From Cohnella sp. GbtcB17 (GTDB taxonomy: Bacteria; Bacillota; Bacilli; Paenibacillales; Paenibacillaceae), in assembly GCF_019091135.1 (NCBI RefSeq), contig NZ_JAGXJW010000035.1, forward strand, positions 1 through 64,000: DNA of 64,000 nucleotides, read 5' to 3'. A model generated the notes under the pieces. It had not been told where the DNA came from. It searched no databases and was given only the letters and a program-made list of their open reading frames with translations. The translations under genes were made by a program, and so were the position numbers. Of this stretch, positions 49,331 to 56,186 are shown piece by piece; the stretch's first letter is position 1; every line of letters starts with the position of its first letter.

Positions 49331-49377
49331 CGGGAATAAGGAATGAGCAGGCGAATGCCTCTCATTCCTTATTCCCG
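49331..49377. repeat. Perfect 17-bp inverted repeat after yflT
   Basis: CGGGAATAAGGAATGAG (49331-49347) is the exact complement of 49361-49377; the loop folds as AGGC/GCCT around GAAT. The minus-strand exit is only GTTTGCC, so it is a strong hairpin without a T tract. It probably ends or protects the yflT mRNA. Confidence 0.85.
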
Positions 49378-49424
49378 TCAACCAAGCTTCCTAATCTCGC
49401 AAGGCGAGCCGCGCAATCTCAACA

Positions 49425-49751
49425 TCAATGCTTCGCCAGGACGAGCACCTTGCCGCGATCAAGCTCTGCCTCGTACTGCTCCGCCTCGGAGGAATCGAAC
49501 CCGAGCGCCTTGATCTTGGCCCTCAGCTCGTCGCCCCGATCCCTGAACAGATTCGCGACGGATTGGATGACGCCTTCTTCGGAGGCGCCGATCGTGTTGG
49601 CGTTCGCGACGTCCGCGATCCGGTCCGTACGGCTCTCGCCGTGTGCCAGCACGTAAATCTCCTCTTCCCGGTAGCCTTGGCGGTGCAGATCCTTGACCGT
49701 GTCGAACGCTTCGAGTCCGTTGTTAACCAACTTGGCATAAGCCCTGTCCAT
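49425..49751 (-). CDS. General stress protein YflT family
   Basis: This 108-residue protein (MDRAYAKLVNNGLEAFDTVKDLHRQGYREEEIYVLAHGESRTDRIADVANANTIGASEEGVIQSVANLF onwards) matches the heat-induced stress protein YflT family, which is sigma-B controlled in Bacillus and of unknown biochemistry. AAGGAGG precedes the ATG at 49751. A sigma-B-type promoter is found 100 bases upstream, inside the end of the ytxG gene. Confidence 0.87.
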   Translation of the reverse strand: MDRAYAKLVNNGLEAFDTVKDLHRQGYREEEIYVLAHGESRTDRIADVANANTIGASEEGVIQSVANLFRDRGDELRAKIKALGFDSSEAEQYEAELDRGKVLVLAKH

Positions 49752-49827
49752 GTCGATTCCTCCTTATCGTTCGTTCCTCGTTATCTTTGTCGAAGCCGAT
49801 CGGCGACGACTTGCCTTCAATCGATTT

Positions 49828-50403
49828 TCAGTTGTGACTGTGTCCGTTATATACCCTGTGCGAGCCGGGCTGAAACGGCTCCGGGACATACGCCGCGCTG
49901 TCGTACAAGCGGTGTTCCTCTTCCTGCCGTTCGGCGGCAACGATCGCTTTTTCTTCTTTGTTCTGCTGCTTGGCGCTGCGGATCGCGGATACGACGTTCA
50001 TGCCGATCTTGAACCATTCGGTCCAAGTCTTCTTGTTCTCCGGACCGGGCTCCAGCGCGGCGACCTGCTGTCTGACCGCGCGGGAGAGCGTCGAGGAGAT
50101 GTCCTTCACGGCTCCCGTCGTTTCCTTCAGCGTCACGCCCGCATTGCGAGCGGCCTGGAAAAAGTCGTCCGTCGACCGAATCTTGTTTTTCACGTCCTCG
50201 GAGATGACTTTGACGTTGTTGGTCAAGTCCTCAACCTTCGTATGCAGCATCCCTACCGTCTGATTCGCTTCCTTGATCGTGCCCTGGACGGAGACCAGCG
50301 TCTCCCGGGCCGCCTTCAAGGTGACGATCAAGTATACGCAGAGGGCGGCGAAGCTGATCGCGACGACGACGACGCTCCAAGCCATCAATGCCTGGTTGCT
50401 CAT
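49828..50403 (-). CDS. ytxG: DUF948 membrane protein, YtxG-like
   Basis: This 191-residue protein has one N-terminal helix (about 8-28) and a long coiled-coil-like region (about 30-120; LKAARETLVSVQGTIKEANQTVGMLHTKVEDLTNNVKVISEDV), which is the DUF948/YtxG layout. The C-terminal tail is charged, with a histidine-containing end (YNGHSHN). It is general-stress controlled in Bacillus. AAGGAAGG precedes the ATG at 50403. Its own sigma-B-type promoter lies upstream, and a second for yflT lies inside it. Confidence 0.83.
   Translation of the reverse strand: MSNQALMAWSVVVVAISFAALCVYLIVTLKAARETLVSVQGTIKEANQTVGMLHTKVEDLTNNVKVISEDVKNKIRSTDDFFQAARNAGVTLKETTGAVKDISSTLSRAVRQQVAALEPGPENKKTWTEWFKIGMNVVSAIRSAKQQNKEEKAIVAAERQEEEHRLYDSAAYVPEPFQPGSHRVYNGHSHN
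49851..49876 (-). promoter_or_regulatory. Candidate sigma-B promoter of yflT inside ytxG
   Basis: GTTTCA (49876-49871), a 14-bp spacer and a perfect GGGTAT (49856-49851). It lies in the last codons of the upstream gene and would give yflT its own transcript. Confidence 0.7.
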
Positions 50404-50455
50404 GCGTATCACCTTCCTTTCAAGGGAATTTCGATTGTCTCTTGCCTATCGTCAA

Positions 50456-50481
50456 TTACCCTTGCCGGCAGACGGCGAAAC
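50456..50481 (-). promoter_or_regulatory. Candidate sigma-B promoter of ytxG
   Basis: GTTTCG (50481-50476), a 14-bp spacer and GGGTAA (50461-50456), 53 bases before the start. Confidence 0.7.
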
Positions 50482-50782
50482 GACGTATGCCCCCTCTCGG
50501 AAACGAGAAGCTCGGCGCCCCCGTGCGTAATTTCAAGAAGTTAATGTAGGATTAATTTGCCTTGATTTGCAGGTGATTCAGCCGGTTGGGGCAGTGGTAA
50601 GGATGCAGCAAGATCATACCGACGCTCGAAACTAGCGGGAGCCGATAGGACGAACTGAAATTCGCGAAACGATCGAAGCGTCCTTCGGCAAGGCGGTAGA
50701 GTCGCTCCATGAAAGCTCGACCACCCCGACCCGCCACGATCCCGCAAGGTATGATTATCATTCATACTTAGGAGGCGTTCTT
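50482..50782. other. Non-coding stretch between ytxG and the DUF1328 gene
   Basis: Apart from the sigma-B-type site at 50456-50481, the 379 bases from 50404 to 50782 hold no supported gene. Minus-strand frames of about 70 codons here lack a ribosome site and family resemblance. A core ATGATTATCATT (50751-50762) just before the DUF1328 ribosome site is Fur-like but too short to call. Confidence 0.5.
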
Positions 50783-50947
50783 ATGTTATACTGGGCGTTT
50801 ATCTTCTTGCTCGTCGCCATCGTCGCAGCCATCTTCGGATTCGGCGGCATCGTCGGCGCCGCAGTCGGCGTAGCCAAGTTCCTCTTCTTCTTGTTCCTGA
50901 TTCTGTTCGTCGTTTCGCTGATCTTTGGCCGTCGCCGGAATTTATAA
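50783..50947 (+). CDS. DUF1328 (UPF0391) small membrane protein
   Basis: This 54-residue protein ([54 protein letters not shown] in short segments) has two hydrophobic helices joined by the conserved GFGGIVGAA turn and ends RRRNL. This is the DUF1328/YtjA family, often stress-linked in other bacteria. TTAGGAGG lies eight bases before the ATG. It is short and has its own ribosome site and a terminator about 110 bases downstream. Confidence 0.85.
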   Translation: MLYWAFIFLLVAIVAAIFGFGGIVGAAVGVAKFLFFLFLILFVVSLIFGRRRNL

Positions 50948-51256
50948 CAGCGATGAACGCACAGCGAAGGCGCCGCTACTGAATAAATGCGCCGAATAGA
51001 GCACTTATATAAGTAGCGTTAACCCTTCGTCACAGTCAAACAGACCCGATCGCAAAAAGGCAATCGGCCGCGGGATCTCCCGCTGCGGTTGCCTTTTTGC
51101 TTCCCTCCTGCGCCAGGATTGTTCGGAAAATCCATGCGAAAGGAATGAATTTCTGACAATTCCTGTTTCATCGGACGTCAAAATGCGTTAATTAATGTAC
51201 ATGCCGCTTGCGCCGTATCAGCCATGGCAATCCCCGTTACGGAGGTCGACAAGTCC
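50948..51256. other. Intergenic region with a possible solo R2 repeat
   Basis: These 309 bases hold a terminator (51054-51098) and, at about 50969-51000, GGCGCCGCTACTG followed by GCGCCGAATAG. This resembles a single degenerate copy of the R2 unit (GGCGCCGCTATTG then GCGCAATAG). No gene is supported. No clear promoter for the glycan module was found. Confidence 0.4.
51054..51098 (+). terminator. Terminator upstream of the glycan module
   Basis: AAAAAGGCAA pairs with TTGCCTTTTT, with an inner GCGGGA/TCCCGC stem. It ends the DUF1328 transcript. Confidence 0.9.
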
Positions 51257-52243
51257 ATGCAAGCATTGTTACTCGGCGCGAATCCGGCGGCAGATGGCTT
51301 GGGAGCATGGACGACTCCGATCGTCAATCTCCCTTGGATCGAGCATTGGGTCACGCTGGGCCGCGATCAAGGCGTCCAAGAAATTGTCGTCGCGGTCGGC
51401 CGGCAGGATCAGGAAGATTTGGCGGAGCTGCTCGGAGACGGATCTCGATTCGGCGTGCGAGTCGTCTATCAGACCGGTTGGGAACAGTTCGGCTCGGCGG
51501 GTACGATCAAGCTGGCGGAGCCGCTGCTTCAGGACCGGTTCGTCGTCTTGCATCCCGCTGCCGTTCACGCTTTTCGCCTCGACCAGGCCATGGCGTACCA
51601 TGACGATCGGGCTGCGATCGTCACGATGTGCCTGACGTCTGGCAGACGCGATTCGCCGTACGGCATCGTACAGGTCGGATCCGATGGAGACGTCCTCTCG
51701 CTCGTCCAAGAGCCAAGCACGCAGAATGCGCCGTCTATCCTTCTCAACTCGGGCGTATACATGATGAGTAAATCCGCGCTGTCGCTCATCCCTGTAGGTC
51801 GACACGTCTCTTTGGAAAACGAAACATTTCCTCTCCTGATCGGCAATGGAAGCAAGATATCCGGCTACATACCGGACAACTTTTGTACATTTGCAACCAT
51901 GCCCGAGAGCTATGCCCAGCTTCACTGGGACCTGCTTGACCGCAAGCTTCCGCTTTCGATCAGCGGTACGGAAATGAACGAACAAGGCATTTGGATCGGC
52001 CAAGGCGCGGTCATCGGAAAAGGCGTGCTGCTCGTACCTCCCGTCGTAATCGGAGAGCATGCCACAATCGGCGACAAATCGATCGTCGGGCCGTATACGG
52101 TTATCGGCTCGCGTTGCGAGATCGGCCGTGAGGCCCGAATCGCAAGGACGATCCTCCCTTCGCGATCTGTCGTCGGCGATTCGTCGCTGCTCAACGGATA
52201 TGCATTCGGCTTGGGCACCACCGTCGCCGAAGCTGCGCTATGA
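51257..52243 (+). CDS. Sugar nucleotidyltransferase-like protein with degenerate active site
   Basis: This 328-residue protein has an N-terminal NTP-transferase-like domain (about 1-225) and a C-terminal left-handed beta-helix of hexapeptides (about 240-320; IGQGAVIGKGVLLVPPVVIGEHATIGDKSIVGPYTVIG). The usual GGxGTRLxPLTxxxPKPL loop is replaced by LGANPAADGLGAWTTPIVNLPWIEH, with neither the arginine nor the lysine. Catalysis is therefore doubtful, and a regulatory or scaffold role is possible. GGAGGT ten bases ahead selects the ATG at 51257. It is followed by GT4 and a barrel protein in one operon. Confidence 0.8.
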   Translation: MQALLLGANPAADGLGAWTTPIVNLPWIEHWVTLGRDQGVQEIVVAVGRQDQEDLAELLGDGSRFGVRVVYQTGWEQFGSAGTIKLAEPLLQDRFVVLHPAAVHAFRLDQAMAYHDDRAAIVTMCLTSGRRDSPYGIVQVGSDGDVLSLVQEPSTQNAPSILLNSGVYMMSKSALSLIPVGRHVSLENETFPLLIGNGSKISGYIPDNFCTFATMPESYAQLHWDLLDRKLPLSISGTEMNEQGIWIGQGAVIGKGVLLVPPVVIGEHATIGDKSIVGPYTVIGSRCEIGREARIARTILPSRSVVGDSSLLNGYAFGLGTTVAEAAL

Positions 52244-52284
52244 AGTCGGCAAATTCGCTACTACAAGCTGGAGGTGCGACATTA

Positions 52285-53466
52285 ATGAGTCCAAAAACTT
52301 TTCAAATCGCCTATGTGAGCACCTACGTACCGAAGAAATGCGGCCTGGCCACATACACGCACCATCTTCGGGAAGCGGTTCGGGTAGCCCACAACGGCAT
52401 TTTTCCGGATCCGATCATTGCCATGTGCAACGAAGACGAGCTGGAACTTTATAATGAAAGCTGGCATTATCCCCTTCTTAAAAACGACAAAGAAGAATAT
52501 CGCAAGATGGCGGACTATTTGAACCGGAGCGCCGTCGACATCGTCTCCTTGCAGCATGAATTCGGGATTTTCGGCGGAGAGGCCGGCTCCTACGCGCTAG
52601 AGCTGCTGAGCAGGCTGAACAAGCCGGTCGTCACGACCTTTCATACCGTATTTGAAAACCCGCAGGAGCCCTATGCTGCCGTTCAAGCCGAAATCGCCAA
52701 GCGAAGCGATCGCATTCATGTCATGAATCGCAAGGCGATCGGCTATTTGAACGACAACTTCGGCATTCCGCTAGAGAAAATCTCCTATATTCCGCACGGA
52801 ACGCCCGTTCCGAGCAAAGCGGACCGGATCCGCACACGCAGCGAATACGGCTGGGAGCAGCGCAAGGTCGTCTTCCAATTCGGTCTGCTCAGCCGCAGCA
52901 AAGGCGTAGAGCTGATCCTCCGCTCCATGGCTGCCGCGGTCAAGGCCGTGCCCGATCTGCTCTACGTCCTGGCCGGTCAAACGCATCCCGAAGTGCGCAA
53001 GCACGAGGGCGAGGCATACCGGGAGGAGTTGAACGCCCTCATCGAAGAGCTCGGTCTGCAGCACCATGTGCGCATGATCGATCGTTATATCCCGGAAGAG
53101 GAGCTCACCTCTTTGCTGCAGGCATGCGATCTGTACGTGACGCCGTATCCCGGCATGCAGCAAATTACGAGCGGCACGCTGGCATATGCGGTCGGTCTAG
53201 GGCGCCCGGTGCTCAGCACGCCTTATATTTACGCCAAAGATCTGCTTCAAGGCTGCGAGGAGCTCCTGCTCCCTTATGGCGACATTGAAGCTTGGAGCGT
53301 GAAGCTCATCGAGCTATTCTCTTATCCGGAGAAGCTCAAGATGTGCGAGACAAGGGTTGCCGAAATCGGAAAAAGCATGCAATGGCCGGTCGTAGGCCAA
53401 GAATACCTGCAGCTGCTGGAACGGACCGCTGCGGAGAAACGTTGGAGGATGGCCGATGTTATATAA
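52285..53466 (+). CDS. GT4-family glycosyltransferase
   Basis: This 393-residue GT-B enzyme has an N-terminal half with the YVSTYVPKKCGLATYTHHLREA acceptor loop and the ELYNES/LQHEFGIFGGEAG region. The donor half carries FQFGLLSRSKGVELILRSM, VRMIDRYIPEEELTSLLQACDLYVTPYP and the E-x7-E-like ITSGTLAYAVGLGRPVLSTPYIYAKDLL. The donor cannot be named. The ATG at 52285 follows GGAGG at about nine bases. It overlaps the next gene by 11 bases and begins 41 bases after the nucleotidyltransferase-like gene. Confidence 0.9.
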   Translation: MSPKTFQIAYVSTYVPKKCGLATYTHHLREAVRVAHNGIFPDPIIAMCNEDELELYNESWHYPLLKNDKEEYRKMADYLNRSAVDIVSLQHEFGIFGGEAGSYALELLSRLNKPVVTTFHTVFENPQEPYAAVQAEIAKRSDRIHVMNRKAIGYLNDNFGIPLEKISYIPHGTPVPSKADRIRTRSEYGWEQRKVVFQFGLLSRSKGVELILRSMAAAVKAVPDLLYVLAGQTHPEVRKHEGEAYREELNALIEELGLQHHVRMIDRYIPEEELTSLLQACDLYVTPYPGMQQITSGTLAYAVGLGRPVLSTPYIYAKDLLQGCEELLLPYGDIEAWSVKLIELFSYPEKLKMCETRVAEIGKSMQWPVVGQEYLQLLERTAAEKRWRMADVI

Positions 53467-54799
53467 CCCGAAGGGGCGGAGCCATCCGCCCTCTTTTACC
53501 CATTTGCGGAGAATGACGGACGATACGGGACTGCTCGAGCATGCGCTCGGACGCACGCCGCGCAGAGGCGAAGGTTATACGACGGACGATAATGCACGTT
53601 CGCTCTGGACAGTCACCGAATGGCTGCGGGACGTCCCGGGCGCCGAAGTAAGCGAGTCGGACCGCATACAGCTGCTCGAGCTCGCTTCCATTTACTTGTC
53701 GTTCATGCTGTGGCAGCAAAAAGAAGACGGCTGGTGGCACAACAACGTCGCGTACGATCGCTCTCCCGAAGCGGAATCGGTGTCGTACGACTGCCAGGGA
53801 AGATCGATCTGGGCATGCGTCAGCGCCTGGGTCGGGCTGCCCGACTCGCACAAGGACGCCGCGAGATCGATGTTCGAATGCGCAATGCCCACGCTCGGAC
53901 AGCTCGGTTCGCTGCGCGGCAAAGCCTACGCGCTGTCGGCGTGCGCGCATGCGCTCGAGAGCGAGCGCGCTGGCGCGATCGCCTTCAAGCCGGGCTGGCG
54001 CGAGCAGCTCAAGACGCACGTCGTCCGTTTCCAAGACGAGCTGATCGAGTCGTTCCTTCGTCATTCGGACGCCGAATGGCGCTGGTTCGAAACGCAGATG
54101 AGCTACGGCAACGGCGTGCTGCCTTGGGCGCTGCTGCGGTCCTACCGGGTGACCCACGCGCCGGAAGCGCTGGAGATCGGCCTCGACAGCCTGTCCTCTC
54201 TTCAGGCGGCCATGACCGCGGAAGAAGGCTGGTTCCGCCCGATCGGCAATTCCGGCTGGCGCACGCGCTCGAGGAGCAGCAAATGGGACCAGCAGCCGCT
54301 CGAAATTTTCAAGCTGGCGCTGGCGCTCGAGGAAGGCGCGGTCGCGCTCGAGGAAGCGGGCAAGCAGGGCGTTGCGTTGCTGCTTGCGTACGATCAAGGG
54401 GCCCCGGCAAAGGGGGGCTCTGCCAATGCGAGATCGCCGGGCGGAGACCGCGGCAACGGCGGCTTCCGAGGCAACGGCTCCATCCGGGCGCCGGAAGTAG
54501 GCATCGCGCTCGCCGTCCGCGCTGAGACGGATGACGGTCAGGTCGAGGACCGCGGCGCAGCCACAACGGCCAGCGAATCCGACGCCCACGCGATCGAGGT
54601 CGCCGACTACGCGGCGCAGCTGCGGTCCGCGCGCAATCGCTGCCTCCAATGGTTTTTCGGCGACAACGACCTCGGCGCCATCATGGCCGACGCAAGCGAC
54701 GGCAGCGGCTGCGACGGCCTCCAGGAAAACGGCCCCAACGTCAACTGCGGCGCCGAATCGACCATCGCCTATCTGATGACGGCGGCCTTGTGCCGCTGA
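53456..54799 (+). CDS. (Alpha/alpha)-barrel glycan-module protein with low-complexity insert
   Basis: This 447-residue protein has tryptophan-rich helical repeats (ARSLWTVTEWLRDV, LWQQKEDGWWHNNVAYDR, SIWACVSAWVGL, WRWFETQMSYGNGVLPWALL, EEGWFRPIGNSGWRT) typical of an (alpha/alpha)6 barrel as in glycoside hydrolases or lyases. D45/D46 (TTDDNAR) and E212 are possible acids, but no family signature is certain. Residues 312-385 are a G/R/A/S-rich insert that interrupts the last helical repeats; homologues probably lack it. GGAGG lies inside the GT4 gene seven bases before the ATG. The last block (CDGLQENGPNVNCGAESTIAYL) looks conserved. Confidence 0.78.
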   Translation: MLYNPKGRSHPPSFTHLRRMTDDTGLLEHALGRTPRRGEGYTTDDNARSLWTVTEWLRDVPGAEVSESDRIQLLELASIYLSFMLWQQKEDGWWHNNVAYDRSPEAESVSYDCQGRSIWACVSAWVGLPDSHKDAARSMFECAMPTLGQLGSLRGKAYALSACAHALESERAGAIAFKPGWREQLKTHVVRFQDELIESFLRHSDAEWRWFETQMSYGNGVLPWALLRSYRVTHAPEALEIGLDSLSSLQAAMTAEEGWFRPIGNSGWRTRSRSSKWDQQPLEIFKLALALEEGAVALEEAGKQGVALLLAYDQGAPAKGGSANARSPGGDRGNGGFRGNGSIRAPEVGIALAVRAETDDGQVEDRGAATTASESDAHAIEVADYAAQLRSARNRCLQWFFGDNDLGAIMADASDGSGCDGLQENGPNVNCGAESTIAYLMTAALCR

Positions 54800-54820
54800 A
54801 GGCTTGGACAGTTTAAGCGG

Positions 54821-54849
54821 ATCCCCTGCCGGGAGGCGGGGGATTTTTG
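54821..54849 (+). terminator. Terminator of the glycan module
   Basis: ATCCCCTGCC pairs with GGC-GGGGGAT around GGGA and runs into TTTTT, 22 bases past the stop. Confidence 0.8.
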
Positions 54850-54869
54850 GTGTGTGCGGGGGGATCCGC

Positions 54870-55360
54870 GAAGTATCGATCTACGTGCATACTTGGGCTG
54901 GTTAATCCTCGCGGCTTCGCTGACTGTCGATCTACGTGTATACTTCGGCTGGTTACTCCTCGCGGTTTCGCCAACTGTCGATCTACGTGCATACTTGGGC
55001 TGGTTACTCCTCGCGGTTTCGCTGACTGTCGATCTACGTGCATACTTGGGCTGGTTACTCCTCGCGGTTTCGCTGACTGTCGATCTACGTGCATACTTGT
55101 GCCGGTTACTCTTCGCGGTGTCGCCAACTATCGATCTACGTGCATACTGGGGCTGGTTCCTCCTCGCGGTTTCGCTGACTGTCGATCTACGTGCATACTT
55201 GGGCCGGTTACTCTTCGCAACCTCGCCAACTATCGAGCTACGTGCATACTTGGGCTGGTTACTCCTCGCGGTTTCGCTGACTGTCGATCTACGTGCATAC
55301 TTGGGCTGGATACTTCTCTTGGTCTCGCCAACTGTCGATCTACGTGCATACTTTGTCTGA
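54870..55360. repeat. 51-bp tandem repeat array, family R3, ten units
   Basis: The block CGATCTACGTG[CT]ATACTT recurs at 54877, 54928, 54979, 55030, 55081, 55132, 55183, 55234, 55285 and 55336, exactly every 51 bp. Between blocks lie GGCTGGTTACTCCTCGCGGT-like text and an alternating GCTGACTGT or GCCAACT[GA]T. Units differ at few positions and have no spacers. The multiple-of-three period keeps several frames open on both strands (up to 199 codons), but none starts from a credible ribosome site. It fills the gap between the glycan-module terminator and the nuclease-like gene. Confidence 0.95.
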
Positions 55361-55368
55361 TTCAATTT

Positions 55369-56039
55369 TCACTTCGCATAAAATTGCATAAGCTTGCTTC
55401 CCTGCGACCATTTCAACTCAACGAGTCCCTTCTTTTCAAGTTGTAACAAAGCTACTTTAAGCTTAGGGTGACTAACCTGAATATCGTTGGACAGCTCACC
55501 TAGCCTTATGCGATCCGCGCGCTCCCGCGCATAGTGCAGTATCGCCCGCTCGTACACGTTCAGCCTTGGTCGGTCCTTAGGAGCGATAAGCCCCATGCCG
55601 ACAGCGCAGCGATCAGCGTCTGCTGGCAGCGTCGCGGCTTTTCGATCATGTCGTCGCGCGAAAAGCGAAGCAGATGCCAGCCGTCGATAAGCAAATGGTT
55701 CTGTCTCTCCAGGTTGTCGGCATACTGCCACCGACTCACGTCACGCAAATGCATGCCGAAGGCATCCGCCTCCATCAGCAAGCCTTTGGGGCGCGGGATC
55801 GGATGGAGAAAGCCGTAGTTGCTAAAGCGCGTTCCGTCCTTCAAATCTCTGATCTCCATCTCCGGAATCAAGCCCTCCAGGTCGCCTCTTACCTCCCACC
55901 ACACGTTTTGAGCCAGCAGCTTCTCGTTGAACCGGTCCAGCAGCAACCTGCGCTTCCGTTCCCCCGTGCTCGCCTTAATCGCTCTCTCCATCATTTCGTC
56001 GTATGCGCGCTCGAACGCCGTATTCGACTTCGTGTCCAT
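55369..56039 (-). pseudogene. Frameshifted DUF559-type endonuclease-like gene
   Basis: Two overlapping frames make one protein of about 223 residues. The first (from ATG 56039, with GAAGGAGG upstream) carries LMEADAFGMHLRDVSRWQYADNLERQNHLLIDGWHLLRFSRDDM, the E-x-D...Q-R-Q...G-W-x-[LV]-L-R-F pattern of DUF559/PD-(D/E)XK-like nucleases, and runs out at RTDQG. The second continues as IAPKDRPRLNVYERAILHYARERAD and a winged-helix-like end (VSHPKLKVALLQLEKKGLVELK). One missing G in the four-G run (minus strand, 55594-55591) would join them. It could be a real frameshift or a homopolymer error. Confidence 0.75.
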
Positions 56040-56064
56040 CTTTAAGTCCTCCTTCTGAGAAAAT

Positions 56065-56107
56065 AAAAACAGGCCGCCCGCCGGATATGCTCCGGTGAAC
56101 GGCCTGT
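56065..56107 (-). terminator. Terminator of the pseudouridine synthase gene
   Basis: ACAGGCCG (56069-56076) pairs with CGGCCTGT (56100-56107), with an inner CCGG/CCGG stem, and TTTTTATTTTC follows on the minus strand. Confidence 0.88.
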
Positions 56108-56186
56108 GCTTCAGGACCTTGCAATTATGTCATTGCTTATAACATACCTTTTGCGCTGAAAAGATGCAAGCGTATTATTCCATATC

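Noticed and set aside
50541-50765. Minus-strand frames of 69-74 codons in the ytxG-DUF1328 gap
   Set aside because: There is no ribosome site, no domain and biased composition.
50747-50766. Fur-like core ATGATTATCATT before the DUF1328 gene
   Set aside because: Only the central 12 bases match; the flanks do not, giving about 12 of 19.
54870-55360. Resemblance of the R3 array to a CRISPR array
   Set aside because: Units are contiguous and near-identical over all 51 bp, with no unique spacers; no cas genes are present.
54769-55446. Long open frames on both strands across the R3 array, up to 199 codons with 17-residue repeats
   Set aside because: They exist because a 51-bp unit lacking stops keeps frames open. 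No ribosome site or start fits, and several frames are open at once.
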